This document shows, in pieces, positions 51,337 to 64,000 of a DNA stretch of 64,000 nucleotides (positions are counted from its first letter, which is position 1; each line of letters starts with the position of its first letter). A program made the position numbers and the translations under genes. The stretch is from Lingula anatina (taxonomy: Eukaryota > Brachiopoda > Lingulata > Lingulida > Lingulidae), in assembly GCF_001039355.2 (NCBI RefSeq), contig NW_019776035.1:459805-523804 (forward strand), read 5' to 3'. The notes under the pieces are model-generated. The model saw nothing but the letters and a program-made list of their open reading frames with translations. It was not told where the DNA came from and did no database searches.

Positions 51337-54300
51337 TCTGATACTTGATCACCCGATCACCTCTTTTTTGCCCCACATGTTAGTGTAATGTTTACACAAC
51401 TCCAGTGAAATGTCGTCTTATTCTGTTTACAGTACTGCTACATACGTCATACAGAAGTAGACCGTTTACAGTGTTCATGAGATATACCTGCTCTGCATAC
51501 TGTATTTCGAAGACGGTTAAAACCACTAATTAGAAAAAAGTTTTAAGCTATAATTAATAAATAGTAAATTCCTGCCAACAACTGCTCTCTTAAATCACAA
51601 AACGACTGTCGCTTACCTAAATACTATAAAAACATTATAAATACCGGTATTACAAAAGACACTTTGGTATAACATGCATAAAATTTGTGCTTGGAAATAA
51701 TCTCATCTCTCTGGCCCTTAGTATAGAGAGATATTGAGTTTTACCATATTTATGGGATATATTAGAAGCGAGATTATGTCGTCTCAAAAATACGCCGAGA
51801 CCATCGAGTCATGATAATAAAAGTTCAAGCTTTTGCGTGGGGTCGGGAACAGGGAGGGGCGATAATTATTGTTTTCTCATGAGTGTTTCCTGGCCTTTGC
51901 CTTCTTTAGATTATGTTCAACAACGCCCCCGAAAATTGGACAGGGATATTCTATAGTTAAAGTGTCACGATTGCGCCGAAACGTGTGCCGAAATAAGACT
52001 TACTATTATTGTGATTTAATACGCCATGTGTCGTCGCCCACCAGACGTAGATGAACAAAATTGATAATAGCTTCAAGTTCACAATTTAGAGAACTAATGA
52101 ACGCTTCAATAAGCATTTAATTTTGGCGCCTAAGTCTTTCCTGTATTCCAAGAAACTTTTTCTCCTTTTCGCAACTTTTGCATATTGTTAAAAATTTACA
52201 TAATAATAGTTAAATTATCACACCCAACCTACATGGAAAATAAAACAATTGATCACCTAAGCATGAAACTACCCCTGTATACTTCTTGTCCTAGTAATTA
52301 ATACGTTTTTTTTTTTTCGAACAGCAGAAACTTTGCATAAATCATGTTACACTATCCTGGGCTACTAGTACACTGCTAAATACTGCCAGTACATTGCACT
52401 CTAAACAAACTCACGCGGCACACTTCACAGTATAAAACTATACAACGTACAACAGAAACTACTCCGTATACTGTCTACAAACTACACATAATTAATATAA
52501 CTTCAGGATCAGAGTCATAGGTCGATAAAGCTGGGGGCAGCTGTTGGCCGGTGAAAGGTGACCCCCCCCCCTCCCCCGACCCTGCAACCTACGCCTCTCA
52601 CTCGCTTCACCAAGTATTCCTATGTAGACTACTGCGGATCTACCGGTATATCTTGCTTCGTCACACTTTATCTACGCAAAGAAACTACATACATGTATGA
52701 GTACGCTGATTACGTGCTTCATGTACAAGGAAGGTCGCGAGAAGCATTCTCAGTATCGTTTAGAGATTATTAAGTCCTTATTAAGTCGGAGTCATTTACT
52801 AACTACCTAATGACTACATGTACCTAAATATAGAGATCTCAGGTAAAGTATAGGGTCATTAGGTAAAAGTACTAGAAATTATACATAACGTTTGAAAAAA
52901 ATTCAATACCATCATTCGTTCACTGTCACGTTTTAAAATATCTTTACTGGTGGTAGTGTGTTAGTCAAGTATTCTAGTGTCTACAGGAAGCGCCCAGATC
53001 TAAATGACAAATGGCAAATTTCTGTGTCCTATCATTGCCGTGCATGTAACGGATTTCTCCTACACGCTGGTAAATGCACTGAATATATATAGTAATAATA
53101 ATAATAAAGGCCAACTGAGGATGGTTTTAACACGGATGTCCCACGGAGACATGTCTTGTCACTAGGGCTCTATTAGTTTTTTTTTTTGACATGTGACTGT
53201 ACAACAATGGGAATAAATGATACCTTTCTAGCGGAATTTGCCGAAGGCACATCGTAATTAGGCAGGTAAGTGATCTAAGTTGAATACACAGTGGTGTCCG
53301 TTATAAAGGTCTGTTGTGAAATGATATGACAGCAACGATGTGTAATATTCATTATGTTGAAATAAAAACAAAAAATAAAAAATAAAATAAAAATAATGAA
53401 ATGAAAAAAAATATGTTTTTTTCGAATAAACCCGAAATTTAAAAATATTTTCGCACAATAATGATAATCGGTTGAACACGTCGACTATTTTTATCCTATG
53501 GGGAATCATCTATGAAAATTAACTTGAAACCTACGAAAAAGGGAAAGTCAACAATTTTGAAAATAATCAAACGATCTCCATTTACCTTCTTTATTCAGCT
53601 GATAAGAAAGAAGGTTGTAGAAATTTGGAGTAAATAGCGAAATGGCGAAATTATTGTCGCGACCGCCCCTCTTTGTCGAAAATTCATTCAGAAGGTATTT
53701 ATAAAAAACGAACTACCAATTTGATGAGATACATTGCCTTATCTCATATTCACCAAATAACACTTCTCTTTTAATTTAAGACGATTAAATTTTTTTCTCC
53801 CTATTTTCACTTTTATTTTGTTTACATTTTTCAGAATGTTGTTACTTTTCATTATCTTATATCACTTTCTGTGTTATCGAAATGTGAGACAGTGAAATAA
53901 TTTCCCCTGTATTATCATACTCGTTTCGTTGAACACAGCCTAATATCATGTGTATAAATTTAGCATTTTGCAGACTATTGATATACCTGTTGATTCAGGC
54001 ATTTTCCTTATTTTAGTATTCATGTAACCTGAATGGTATGTCTGTACTAATTCAACCCAATGCCAGGCTACGTATATAAAGACATATACTTAATGCTCGT
54101 TAAATGTTGTATTTCGCTGTCTTGGTAGATACCCAGTATATTTGACAAGTGTGTGGAATATAAAGAAGCAATTAGATACTATATAAAACCCATTTGGACA
54201 GGAGCCAAAAAAATATTAAAGAATGTTATGGAATAAATGTCCCATATTTTAAAACTCATTGATAACATGACCGAGATGCTTATGAGACAAGCAAAACACA

Positions 54301-55206
54301 CAATTGGGTCGATTTGCTAAATGAAAAATGTATCCCATCGACCTCCCCCCTATCCCCTTGAATTTCACTTTGTTTTAGTATATAAAGAGACCCGTACAGT
54401 AACTCTACATGTACCTGTACCTGTGTAATCTATATTCTGTCCCCTACCTGCACACATATTTATACCCCTGTCTCTAGATCTCCTCTTTGAAATTTTACGT
54501 TTGAGCTGAGTAAAGCCAAAGAGAGTCAGGTAAAAATATCAAATATATCCATTATTTAATGGGCAAACTGGACATGTTTGGAACTACTGCATACACCTAT
54601 TGGACGCGGGGTATTTTCAGTCTACAAAAAGAGTTTCATTAATTTGATATTTTTAGTTGACAATACTCACAAGAAAACGTACCCCACGCTCGCACGAGGA
54701 GTGTCCATGGCGTCAAGGCCAACCAACCACCAACACGTAGAATAAATGGTCGTTTTCAGTGACACAAACAGACCCGTGTTTTCCCCGTAGTGTAAAAAAG
54801 CACAGTGCAGTACAAAAACAAACGCTGATACGAGAGGTGTTCTACACCTCGACTCTTAAAAACTTCAGATTGTCAAGCTCAACGACGCCGAAGGTCTAGT
54901 GTCCTCCTTGAATCGCGATCGTAGTAGAACTACGAAGGTTAACCACCGCCTTTCTGCTTGAGCATCACACGAACCCTTAATGACCCTCGCAAGCTTAGCA
55001 CGACTTATCTAGAGCGGAACAGTAGAGCTCCTGGGCATCCGTGGCCACTAGGAAAAAATACAGTTCCTATAAAATAAAAGACCTATATAGATATTTCGCT
55101 TGGAAAAGAGCAAAGAGATAAGACGAAATGCAACCCGTTTTAAGTGCTGTATTGGGACTGATATGAATATTTTTGTTCTTTTTTGCACCGCATGATTTAA
55201 TCTTTT

Positions 55207-55485
55207 TTAAGACCGCGGAACCACAGCGGACATAATATTTGCGATTATGAGGAGGAAAATTACAGAAGATAATACTAGACGCACTTGCGTTAGACGAAAT
55301 GATTCTTTTGTAAATGCTTGGGAGGTGAATACGTAGCTATCGAGTGTTGCCAGACAAAAGCAGATGAAGGAGAAGAAGAAAGGAAGGTGGAGTAGAGCAG
55401 CCACAGAAAAAGAGACAATCACGTGACCTCGACAAGAAGAACGGCATAATGTCAAGGCTCGTGAGAAACATCGAATAATGTACAT
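55207..55485 (-). other. Open frame with two hydrophobic spans, possible GPCR fragment
   Basis: 92 codons from an ATG. Hydrophobic stretches lie at residues 21-45 (VIVSFSVAALLHLPFFFSFI) and 67-88 (LTQVRLVLSSVIFLLIIANI). The basic segment before LLHLPFFF and the spacing resemble TM4-TM5 of rhodopsin-like neuropeptide receptors, but no diagnostic motif (DRY, NPxxY) is present nearby. A chance frame is equally possible. Confidence 0.2.
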
Positions 55486-58400
55486 TTATGATTAAAAGAA
55501 ACAAAGGTAAACATAAATAATTATCAACAAAGGATTTTTACTTTTTATATACCCGTTCTCACCCCAACGTAACCACGGAATGTTATCCCATTGATCAGCT
55601 GTTCAATTTAACCACTACAGACTTATCATTAGATAACCTACAATAAATTATGTGGTCTCCACTATATATGTCTCTGTTCACGGAGCCCTGCTGTCCTTGG
55701 TAGCCGCAGAGAGGACATTACTTTAAGATAACGAGTGAATAATTTATGAAGCCGTTTATAAGTAAATGTGGCGAGTATAAAAGATGCCGACTGACAGTGA
55801 CCAATGTTTTGACGTAATTATGGGCTACACACTGGCGGACATCAGATGAGATCCTTTTTTTCTTCTTTTTTTTCTGTCCTTTATTTCTTTTTTGCTACCT
55901 TCTTCATTGGCAATCATGGCTGTTTATTGGTGTGCTTGCCAGGTAATAATACAAACACTAAACCGAAGCATCAACAGCATCGTTGCTTCACTAACATGTA
56001 TATAAGTTTTTAACAAATAGACGAAGAATACTGACAAAGTGTTATCTAAAATTACTGTCAGGAGTGGAAACATTTACCATTCGTTGTATACACCCAGTCC
56101 GCGTTGAAAGTTGACCCATTTAAAAGCGATGCAGCTAATCCCCTGATGGTCTCCCCACCTCCACCGGTGCCATCGCTGCAGGGGCCTAGCGAATAAACCT
56201 AGAAACCGAGATTTAATCCGTTTAATAGCGAGTGTGGAGAGCGGCTTGCTTTTAAGTGGGTCTACCATATGTATTCGGCGGATCAGTTAGTCCGCAGATC
56301 ATCTGCCCTGAATGCGCTCCATGTCTCTTGTTTCATTAATAAAACGATATTGAACTCTTGTTTAAAAGAGCTCCCATTTCCCGTAATCAATTTTACGAGG
56401 TGATTAAATGTACAAAGACCCTGCATCAGGTAATGGAATCAACTAGTCAAACCATAACCGCAATTGAGTCGTGACATAGTGGGGATACGTGTAAGTACTA
56501 CGGACATTCAATGAGCCCAGGTCTGAAGCCGTGGCGACATTAACATTCTGACAAATATTTAGAGCACTTGACCGCAGTTAAATCCGGCGAAAATTCAACA
56601 CAAGCGTTTTTAACACGCATTTTCAATACAGTTACTGTAGTAGTTTAGTCGGTGTTTATCATTATACTACGTTAACCAGCCTTTGGCAGAGATTTTGCTC
56701 GATGTTTATGTTAATAAACCAACAGAGAGAGACAGAGAGCGAGAGCGAGAGAGAGAATGATTTGAGATACTTTTAAAATCATTCTCTACTCTCTCTGAAG
56801 GCACAAATATACCGTCCCAGTCTGGTTCGCACCTCGGTTGTAGCAAAAAATACGCCCAAGAATAAAGTCTAAATAACATTATACAGTATAAAGGTTTCCC
56901 AGTGCCGATACCAATCTCTTTCTAAAACTTGCGTTGCAGATTTAATGGCAGAGGATAGGGGTTAATTAAAACGTAGGGGGAAAGGGGGGTACGATAGGAA
57001 GAGAGGCAGACAACTTTTGCACACCAACTCTCACTGTCTGCAGTCTTACTTTACCACAACTTTTACCTCGACAGCAGCAGGACTGCGCTGTTTCCTATCT
57101 CCATCCTCATTCTAGTTGATCTTTGCTTCAAGTTAACTTATCTGCCGCAAAAAATGTCTGCGCTGCCGCATCACTATCTACTCTGTAGACCGTGCTACTG
57201 CTACTGACGCTGAGTACAATACTGCCTGCGTCACGGTCACATCTAGGTTAATGCGCATGTACAAAACATAATTTCTATTAAATGCCACACTGCGGTCAAA
57301 TGGCATGCTTATTACATTTCAAAAATGTGGAATGTAATGTCACGAGAGAATTACAGACGCAGTGTCCGACGTGCGCGTGTGTATTTGTGTGCTAAAATCC
57401 GTATATATACGTGTGTGTGTGCGCGCATTCGCGTCCTTTTTTGTGAGCATATATATGCGAAAAATTAACTTGTGATCGACATTTCGACTGTGTGCGTGCG
57501 TGTGACTATATTTCGTTGCCTTTTTGTGCATGTACATTTGGTATTTTAGTTGTTTTTTTTTTGTGTGTGGAACGTTTTGTGAATGTTTCATGTGAATTTC
57601 ATGTGAGCGTGTTTGGAGACCATTGTTTAGATATACAATGCATGTAAGTGCGTGTATATGTGTGTGCGCGCGCACAAAGACGCAAATCCCGTTGGTGCCA
57701 ATATACTAAAACAGTTACTGTGTATCACAAAATTGAGAGAATCTCTTACGAATTATACACGAAAAACATCTTACTTTCTTGAAGGCCTCTTCATCCATCT
57801 GATTCTATGATAAAGAAGTTCCCTGTTTAACGGTAAGCGTAGGTTACAGTGCGCCCTGTATATATATAGTAAAGCACACTTGCACACCAAATTAAGGTGA
57901 AAAAGATTGATGATATCATTTATCCTGAAGCAATTAGCTACAAAGAATATCAGTTCACCATACGAGTATCTGTTTCATCCAGGTCTTTTTATTCTGCATC
58001 ACATTCATGCAGTATAGGGATATGTTTTGCTACTCATACGTACTTGACATGAAAGTGTTCAGAAAAGAAGCATTTACCCAATGAACTTGTACTATTAAGA
58101 ATACTTAAAGTGCTTTTTTCTCAATATTTACATTTCTAAAGGGAAACTTAATATCTTTCGAAACTAAACATGCACGTCGTTAAGGTCATTAAAGTCATAC
58201 ACAGTCGCTGTGGAATGGCTTCTTCGGTCAAACTTTGTTTATGGTTTCTAGAATAAGAAAAAGATTTTGGTAGGTAGCTTATTTTTGTACTCCTCGGTCA
58301 GTAATGGGTTATTGGGCACGTGTATTTATACCCCTTTCCAGCAAACTCCCGGACCACACGCAAACTAATCTGTGATTTTTTCCTTTGAATGTCATTTCAT

Positions 58401-60391
58401 CTAGTCTGCTTTCTTTTGGTTTTTAATTTGGAGCTATTTAACTGTTTGAAACACGTCAAACCGTATCAACCGCAAGGTGTGAGTAAATGAAATTTATCAA
58501 GCGACCTTCAGAAAGTTTTTTTAGGGAAATTCGACTTAAGCTATTCATTATCTGTTGACCGTAGTGTGCAGTGGTTTTTCAAAGCAACAAAACTCGGCAT
58601 CTAGGCTTACCGCCACAAACAGAAGACAAACAAAAGTGCATCCGGGCATACCAGACAAGCAGAAGTTGATACACATGTATCAGTTGTATATGCAAATATT
58701 ACTGGGAACAGGGCAACTACAAACTTTATCTGCAACTATCATCTGCTTTCAATTCCCGCGAGAACACACGAGATCAAATGATGGCAATGTTGCAATGTTA
58801 CGTGGCATGCTGTATGATGAACCGTGGTTGCGTAAGATGTAAGATTGGGCGTTGTACAGTTTTATATTTTATTCAGTAAGGAGGGAGAAGGACGTTCACG
58901 TGCACGTTTTTAATACCTTTTTTTAAATTCCCTAAACCCGCTATTGAATTGCGTATCTCAGATATTTACAGTATGTACAAGGTAGTCAAAGAATCATATA
59001 TCCTTTTTAAAGACCATTCTCAATTTTGAGGTGATGTGACGGGTTTTTTTTTTTTTTTTTCATTCAATCAGCAGGATATCACCCAAAACCGATTTTAAAA
59101 ACTCAAGGTACACAAAGACTTGCACAATATAAAAACGTGAGAATGAAGTCTTCATGTGGCTCGTACTGTCAGTGTCAGTTACGAAACAGCACGCTTTTAA
59201 CCCCTGTAAGACCTTTTTTTGCGGGGCAATCCTTTTGAATGCCAAACAGAAGTCGGCGTCAGATAAGTCGGCGCGATATTCTGCCTGGCTAGTCGGCTTG
59301 ATTGGTGTAGCCTGCCATGTTTCCTTACAAAAAGTTTTACACTTCCATCACTTCGCGCCTCGTTCAGTCAATAATTATTATGCATTACACCTCACCGTTT
59401 TTCAGTTAAATTTAAATTAAAATAAAGGAGTAAGGAGGTCATTTATATATTCTACGCGTGCTTTGATCATTAACCATTATACGCTTAAGTATTTTCAATA
59501 TATCCCTCCCCCCTCCCTTTTTTTTAATAAAATAAACGCTTCTATCGTTATCTTTGTTTTGTCTGTTTTGTCAGAGCAGGATTTCAGACTGGGGTCATGT
59601 TTTGACCGCTTTTCCAGGAAATCGGTCAGTATTCACAGATAATCACCCAAAACATTGCGAGCGCGAGAGAACGTGACATTTGCAACTACCGGGTTTAGAT
59701 AAAACGAGTTAGCAACAAGTGACAAATAGGGTTCCCTGCAGGAGGAAAGTCTGCCGTTCTATTTCATCTACTTTTCTCCTTCCCCTTGGTTTTCCTACTC
59801 ACAAAAACATAAAAAGAGCAGAGAAAGTAAGAAGCGTCTGAACTACAGGGTGACATCTCTATATTTTTTTCTTATCTACGCACAGAATTAGAAATTTAAA
59901 TTTGATTGAAAAAATGCAATTTGCATGTATAAATATACAGGGACGCCTTTTATCCTATACAAAACTTCACTTTAAACCCTGCTTTGGACAATGTGTGTAA
60001 ATTGATGGCATACTAGTTTTACAGAAACATTTAGATATATTAACTTCCTGAAATACAACCAGGCGCTGTCACTGGTGAAAAACGCCGATAAAGGCCTTAT
60101 ACAAACACCGGTTAATTCCTCGAAAACACAGACACCAGAGAGCCGAAATCTTAACAGGTGCTGACTGCCAGGAGGCAATTGGCTTAATGTATATATATAT
60201 ATTTAACAACTGCTTGAAACTACACAGAGACAAGTACCGGCAGAGAGAGCAGCAAATGTAAATTGTTTCCTTTGAAAATCATTTCCGTGCGTCAGGCATG
60301 CTGCACTCCCAGTAAAAAGTCGTATAAAGGCCATTCCAAGCATATGCCGTGAAATGGTTCTAACCATGAACGGCACCAGAACTGATTTGTT

Positions 60392-60536
60392 TGTTTAAGT
60401 CACGTCAACCAAATGATTCAATCAAATTGTAAAAAATTATCAGTACACCCTATGCTCATACATCCCCTGTTTAAGTCATGTCAACCAAATGATTCTATCA
60501 AATTGTAAAAGATTATCTGTGCATCACATACTCAAA
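60392..60536. repeat. 77-bp tandem duplication, two copies
   Basis: TGTTTAAGTCACGTCAACCA and TGTTTAAGTCATGTCAACCA begin 77 bp apart, and both continue with ATGATTC(A/T)ATCAAATTGT. Confidence 0.9.
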
Positions 60537-62099
60537 TTCTACTGACATTTTACTGCCAGACAATATTCGAATGGCATCATAAGGTTGAAGACGTCTAACC
60601 GTTAGATGATGCAGGGTCACAGTTCGCAGAAAACAAACTTGGAACTAAGAATGATCTTTTTGTTGTTATTCTAGTAGCGTAGTACTTACAAACTGTGTCT
60701 AACCGCTCTTTTCAATGTTGCACCTCATGACATCGACCAGAGAGTGAGAGATTCAGTCTCGTCTTACTGAAAGTTGGTCTAAGATGCCAAATCACATATG
60801 GTTGTCTGTTTGGTAATTTTAGTCATAATATTGACAAAGAGTGATTAACGCGACGGGAAATCCCAGTAAAGATATATAGTGGTTAATCACATGCGTAATA
60901 TCCCGGTACTTCTCACGTGAGCAAATAAGTATTAATATAATTAATAATTCCTAGTAAAGATATACATACTCTGATATTTTCTGAATAGTCGTGCCTCACG
61001 TAAATAAATGTTTTCAACATAGGAGCAGGCTCGTGCATTATTTGTTTCTATACATTTATCTTGCTTACAGTATGATGCTACCGTCCGACCCCCATGCTGT
61101 GAGCAGTTGACTCGGCTTTAAGCTCGCACATACCATGGACATAATCTCTCATTATGTCCATGCACATACTTAGCTTATGGTTATAAAATACTTGATCTAC
61201 ATGTGCAATGATAATGCCTATTAATAATAATAATAATAATTTATTGAGCACATGAAATGAGTGTACATTTATAGGCTCTCTACACTACTAATTATAATAT
61301 ACTTAAGTTTAAATACATGTACATAGTAATAATAAAGTTACAGGTGTTATCTCAATTTAGATAGCTTCCGTTTTCTCATAGCACTGTGTATAAACTTTAC
61401 AAGTGCGGACACAGCTATTTAAATATGTAACTTACTATTTGTGTAACGTTGTAGTTAGATGCAGTAAGATATATGCGTCCAAGATTTGATTGCATCTTTT
61501 ATTAAAAGGTGTATATCATTAAAGAGTCGCAATGCTTAATCACATGTAATATATATCTCGCGTGAGAAAATAAGTTGCCGGAAAGTATTATTTTAATTAT
61601 CATAAATGATATGTGAAAACTAAGTGAATATCAATACCTCTAGACGGCAAGTAAAGGGAAGGTATTGAAAAGTCCCAACAACCAAAAGAAAATCAATGGA
61701 AAGTGGGTACGGTGTATTACTCAATAACCCCAAAATACGCATATTTAGAAATTGGCCTTTAAAAGAAGTCCGTGTTTTAACTATTTGATATCAACAAAGC
61801 TTGTTTATCAATACATCACAAGTCTTAAAGGTCAGAGCCCGTTAACTTGACCACAACCAGCGATAGCCCATGGGTTTCCTGCAGCACCCTACCATTGGTT
61901 GTAGCGAGTATCTCGAACAGCTGAGTTTACACCAGGTTCAAGTTTAACCTCTGACTGAGCCATGGAAAATATTTCAGCTACATAACTGTCCATTCTAAGT
62001 GGACTCTAACATCGCAATAGATCCAAACACTGTCCAGTGACCTTGAGGAAATAAACGCTTGAATGCACACCCTCCCTTTTACAGTGGTCCTCAGTGTTA

Positions 62100-62100
<1 letters not shown>

Positions 62101-62143
<43 letters not shown>
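62101..62143. repeat. (AAT)n microsatellite
   Basis: About 14 AAT copies. Confidence 0.95.
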
Positions 62144-63186
62144 TTAATGATAATAATTTAATGTTTTAACATTTTAACATTTCAACTTTAAAGTGGCCAA
62201 CACAACAAACGATTAGGGGTAAATTAACAACAATGGTTTGCATACACTGTACCCTCCCACCCCCATCCCCATCCCCATCCCTACCCCCAGCCCCAGAGTG
62301 GGCCAAGCATTTGGTTTTACTTTATTATTGGGTTCGATATAAGTATAAAAACATTTTTATTATAAACGTCCTGAACGCGGTCATATTTTCATCATCTCCC
62401 TCATATTAAGTCATAAAGAGCGCGCGGATAAGTAGCAATGATGACGTTCTTCTTGACACAATCTGACGGACGCAGAAATACACCATTTGGTGGATTTTGT
62501 GATGGAATGCCCCTCAAGTGCCAGGCGACTATAATTGAAGATGACTAATAAAAAAAAAAGAGGAAAATTATAAGCACATAATCATTGCTTGCTAAGAGTA
62601 AATGAATGGGAACCCCTGAGGTTTAGATCAGCTGAATTAATCCTCGTTTTGTATAAACCCTCTGAAATGATCGAGTTCAAGTGGACCGAAAATATGCTCG
62701 TAGATAAAACATCATCCTCAAGAATCTAAAGATCAGTAGACCAAAAAGGTACAAAAGTTTTGAGTGAAAAATACGCCGTGGACAGATAATGTAGGCCTTA
62801 CATTTTCAATTTGGTAATTGAAAGTTAGTTTCATGCGTGACGTTATCAAACATAGAAATCGAATGAATCAATACTCTTTTGATCTCAATACAACATCCTT
62901 TTGTTGTAATACACATGTATTTACCAGTGACATCTTCACCCATTCAATTTATGTCACGAAGCTGTGTTATGTTCACTGTAGCAGTGTTATTAAAATTTAG
63001 TAAGGCAGATGAACGTGTTGACTAAGATTCTAGACAGCCCGCCATGTCGTGCCACCGGTGGATCAAGGATTTCAAATTGGGAAGCAAAAAAAAAAAAAAA
63101 AAAGGCCCAGGCCCCGCCGTCTCTTTCACCTTAATCTACCTATGACATAACAATCAATTGTTCTCTTAATTAAGATAAAACTGTGT

Positions 63187-63567
63187 TTAAATTATGTGAG
63201 TTTCATTAAGCTTATTGGCCAATCGCCTAATTTTCCAGTCGGTTTCATTGTTGTTTCCGACCGCGGATAAATATATGTTGTTTCTCAAGTCAGTATTAGC
63301 AGTTTTCGGTGTATAATATGGAATAGAGAATTGCAGACTGACGCCGAGTACATAGGCATGTATAAAAGAGAGTTCAAAGTTACAACTCTCTGTGACAAAT
63401 CTTTTTCTGGAATCGAGACTGTCTTCTGCCAAACGATGTACATGTATGACGGGTCTAAATCCTCCTAAGTAACATATACGACAATAACAGTGCACTGCCT
63501 GAAATCGTTTTCCCGGTAAATCAGATAACAAAATAACAAGTGTGAGGAAATCCAGTGATTGAGCCAA
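63187..63567 (-). other. Open frame of about 126 codons, possible exon
   Basis: The frame begins without an ATG (TTG at 63,567). A CGATTTCAG acceptor-like site precedes AVHCYCRICYLGGF, so it could be a final exon starting near 63,500. It ends NKLNETHII and stop. It has a C-x-C-x2-C cluster and a few N-x-S/T sites but no recognised domain. Confidence 0.22.
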
Positions 63568-64000
63568 TTATTTTGTGAAGTGATATTTGGATAGTGAAGT
63601 CTGTCAGAACAACAACATTTCACGCGGTGAGAAAATATCTGTAAGCTATCGGCGTTTAAATAAAATTAGGTTTCGCCGAAGTCAAGATCGTGAAACCCAA
63701 GAATGAGGAAGATCTTTCAGTTTTAAAACACAAAACCGTAATCCGTAGTGAACAGAGTGATTATCAAAATAGCGGTGGTGGTTAAAGAAGGTGGCCGAGT
63801 AGACGCCAAAGTTGCTACTTGGCCTTATACTAGTAGAATATTTCTGACATTAATATATTCAATTTTGTGTTGTAGAGATACATATTAAAGAACAGGTTGT
63901 ATAATTCTATATCATGTTTCTGCTTGATCATCTTTCTTTAATTCTTTCCGCCTATTCGTGCATTAACTCATTCAAAATTTAAAACACTGTGGTCAAAATT

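Larger units (their letters stand above)
49724..64000. other. Gene-poor region upstream of TRPC
   Basis: No recognised gene. It may contain 5' untranslated exons of TRPC; a strong donor on the minus strand (CTT|GTGAGTAT) near 54,670 is one candidate, but its coding phase does not join exon 1. Three unassigned open frames and simple repeats are listed separately. Near 57,340-57,680 there is GT/GC-rich low-complexity sequence. Confidence 0.5.

Noticed and set aside
54660-54730. First coding exon of TRPC (ATG near 54,710 and donor GTGAGTAT)
   Set aside because: The strong donor is real-looking, but the reading phase does not join exon 1 without a stop. It may at most be untranslated.
56074-56330. 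Third copy of MITE family B
   Set aside because: The right part vaguely resembles the family B ends (TTAGTCCGCAGATC, CTGAATGCGCT), but the left end does not match well enough to claim a copy.
57340-57675. 111-codon minus-strand frame rich in His and Thr
   Set aside because: Translation of GT/GC-rich low-complexity sequence.

Overview
This window is nuclear DNA from a metazoan, most likely a marine invertebrate. Genes are split into many short exons (64 to 569 bp) with GT-AG introns. Most of the sequence is AT-rich non-coding DNA full of microsatellites, small inverted-repeat transposons (MITEs) and fossil transposons. Proteins resemble general bilaterian families. I could not fix the phylum from sequence alone; a mollusc-like or other lophotrochozoan, or a basal deuterostome, would all fit.

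Three protein-coding loci and one tRNA gene are supported. (1) A small secreted EGF-domain protein lies on the + strand at 5,098-5,838. (2) A complete mitochondrial pyruvate dehydrogenase kinase (PDK) family gene lies on the - strand, with 11 coding exons from 30,732 down to 19,385. All exon phases agree and encode 384 residues. (3) A TRPC-family cation channel lies on the - strand, with 17 coding exons from 49,706 down to 33,362. All phases agree and encode 1,121 residues. (4) tRNA-Leu(CAG) is at 31,171-31,254, divergent from the PDK gene and 438 bp from its start codon.

Layout: 1-5,097 non-coding with MITEs and microsatellites; 5,098-5,838 EGF gene; 5.9-19.3 kb gene-poor, holding a 50-bp minisatellite with 200-bp higher-order structure, a decayed Tc1/mariner copy, several MITEs and a 127-bp minisatellite; 19.4-30.7 kb PDK; 31.2 kb tRNA; 33.4-49.7 kb TRPC; 49.8-64 kb mostly featureless, with a few unassigned open frames.

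The TRPC locus contains a 498-bp N gap (39,520-40,017). The sequence left of the gap (37,845-39,519) is repeated almost perfectly on its right (40,018-41,693), so four exons including the pore exon appear twice. This looks like two overlapping contigs that were scaffolded without being merged, not a biological duplication. An automatic gene model here would probably contain a duplicated pore.

The most unusual biology I can support is: a PDK paralogue with an altered ATP-binding G1 box (DKAGG) and no DW-motif tail; a TRPC channel with a changed S6 signature (LLTMLIAV) and an S-F-V C-terminus that looks like a PDZ ligand; and at least four MITE families with several copies each in 64 kb. I did not find evidence for a wholly new kind of system.
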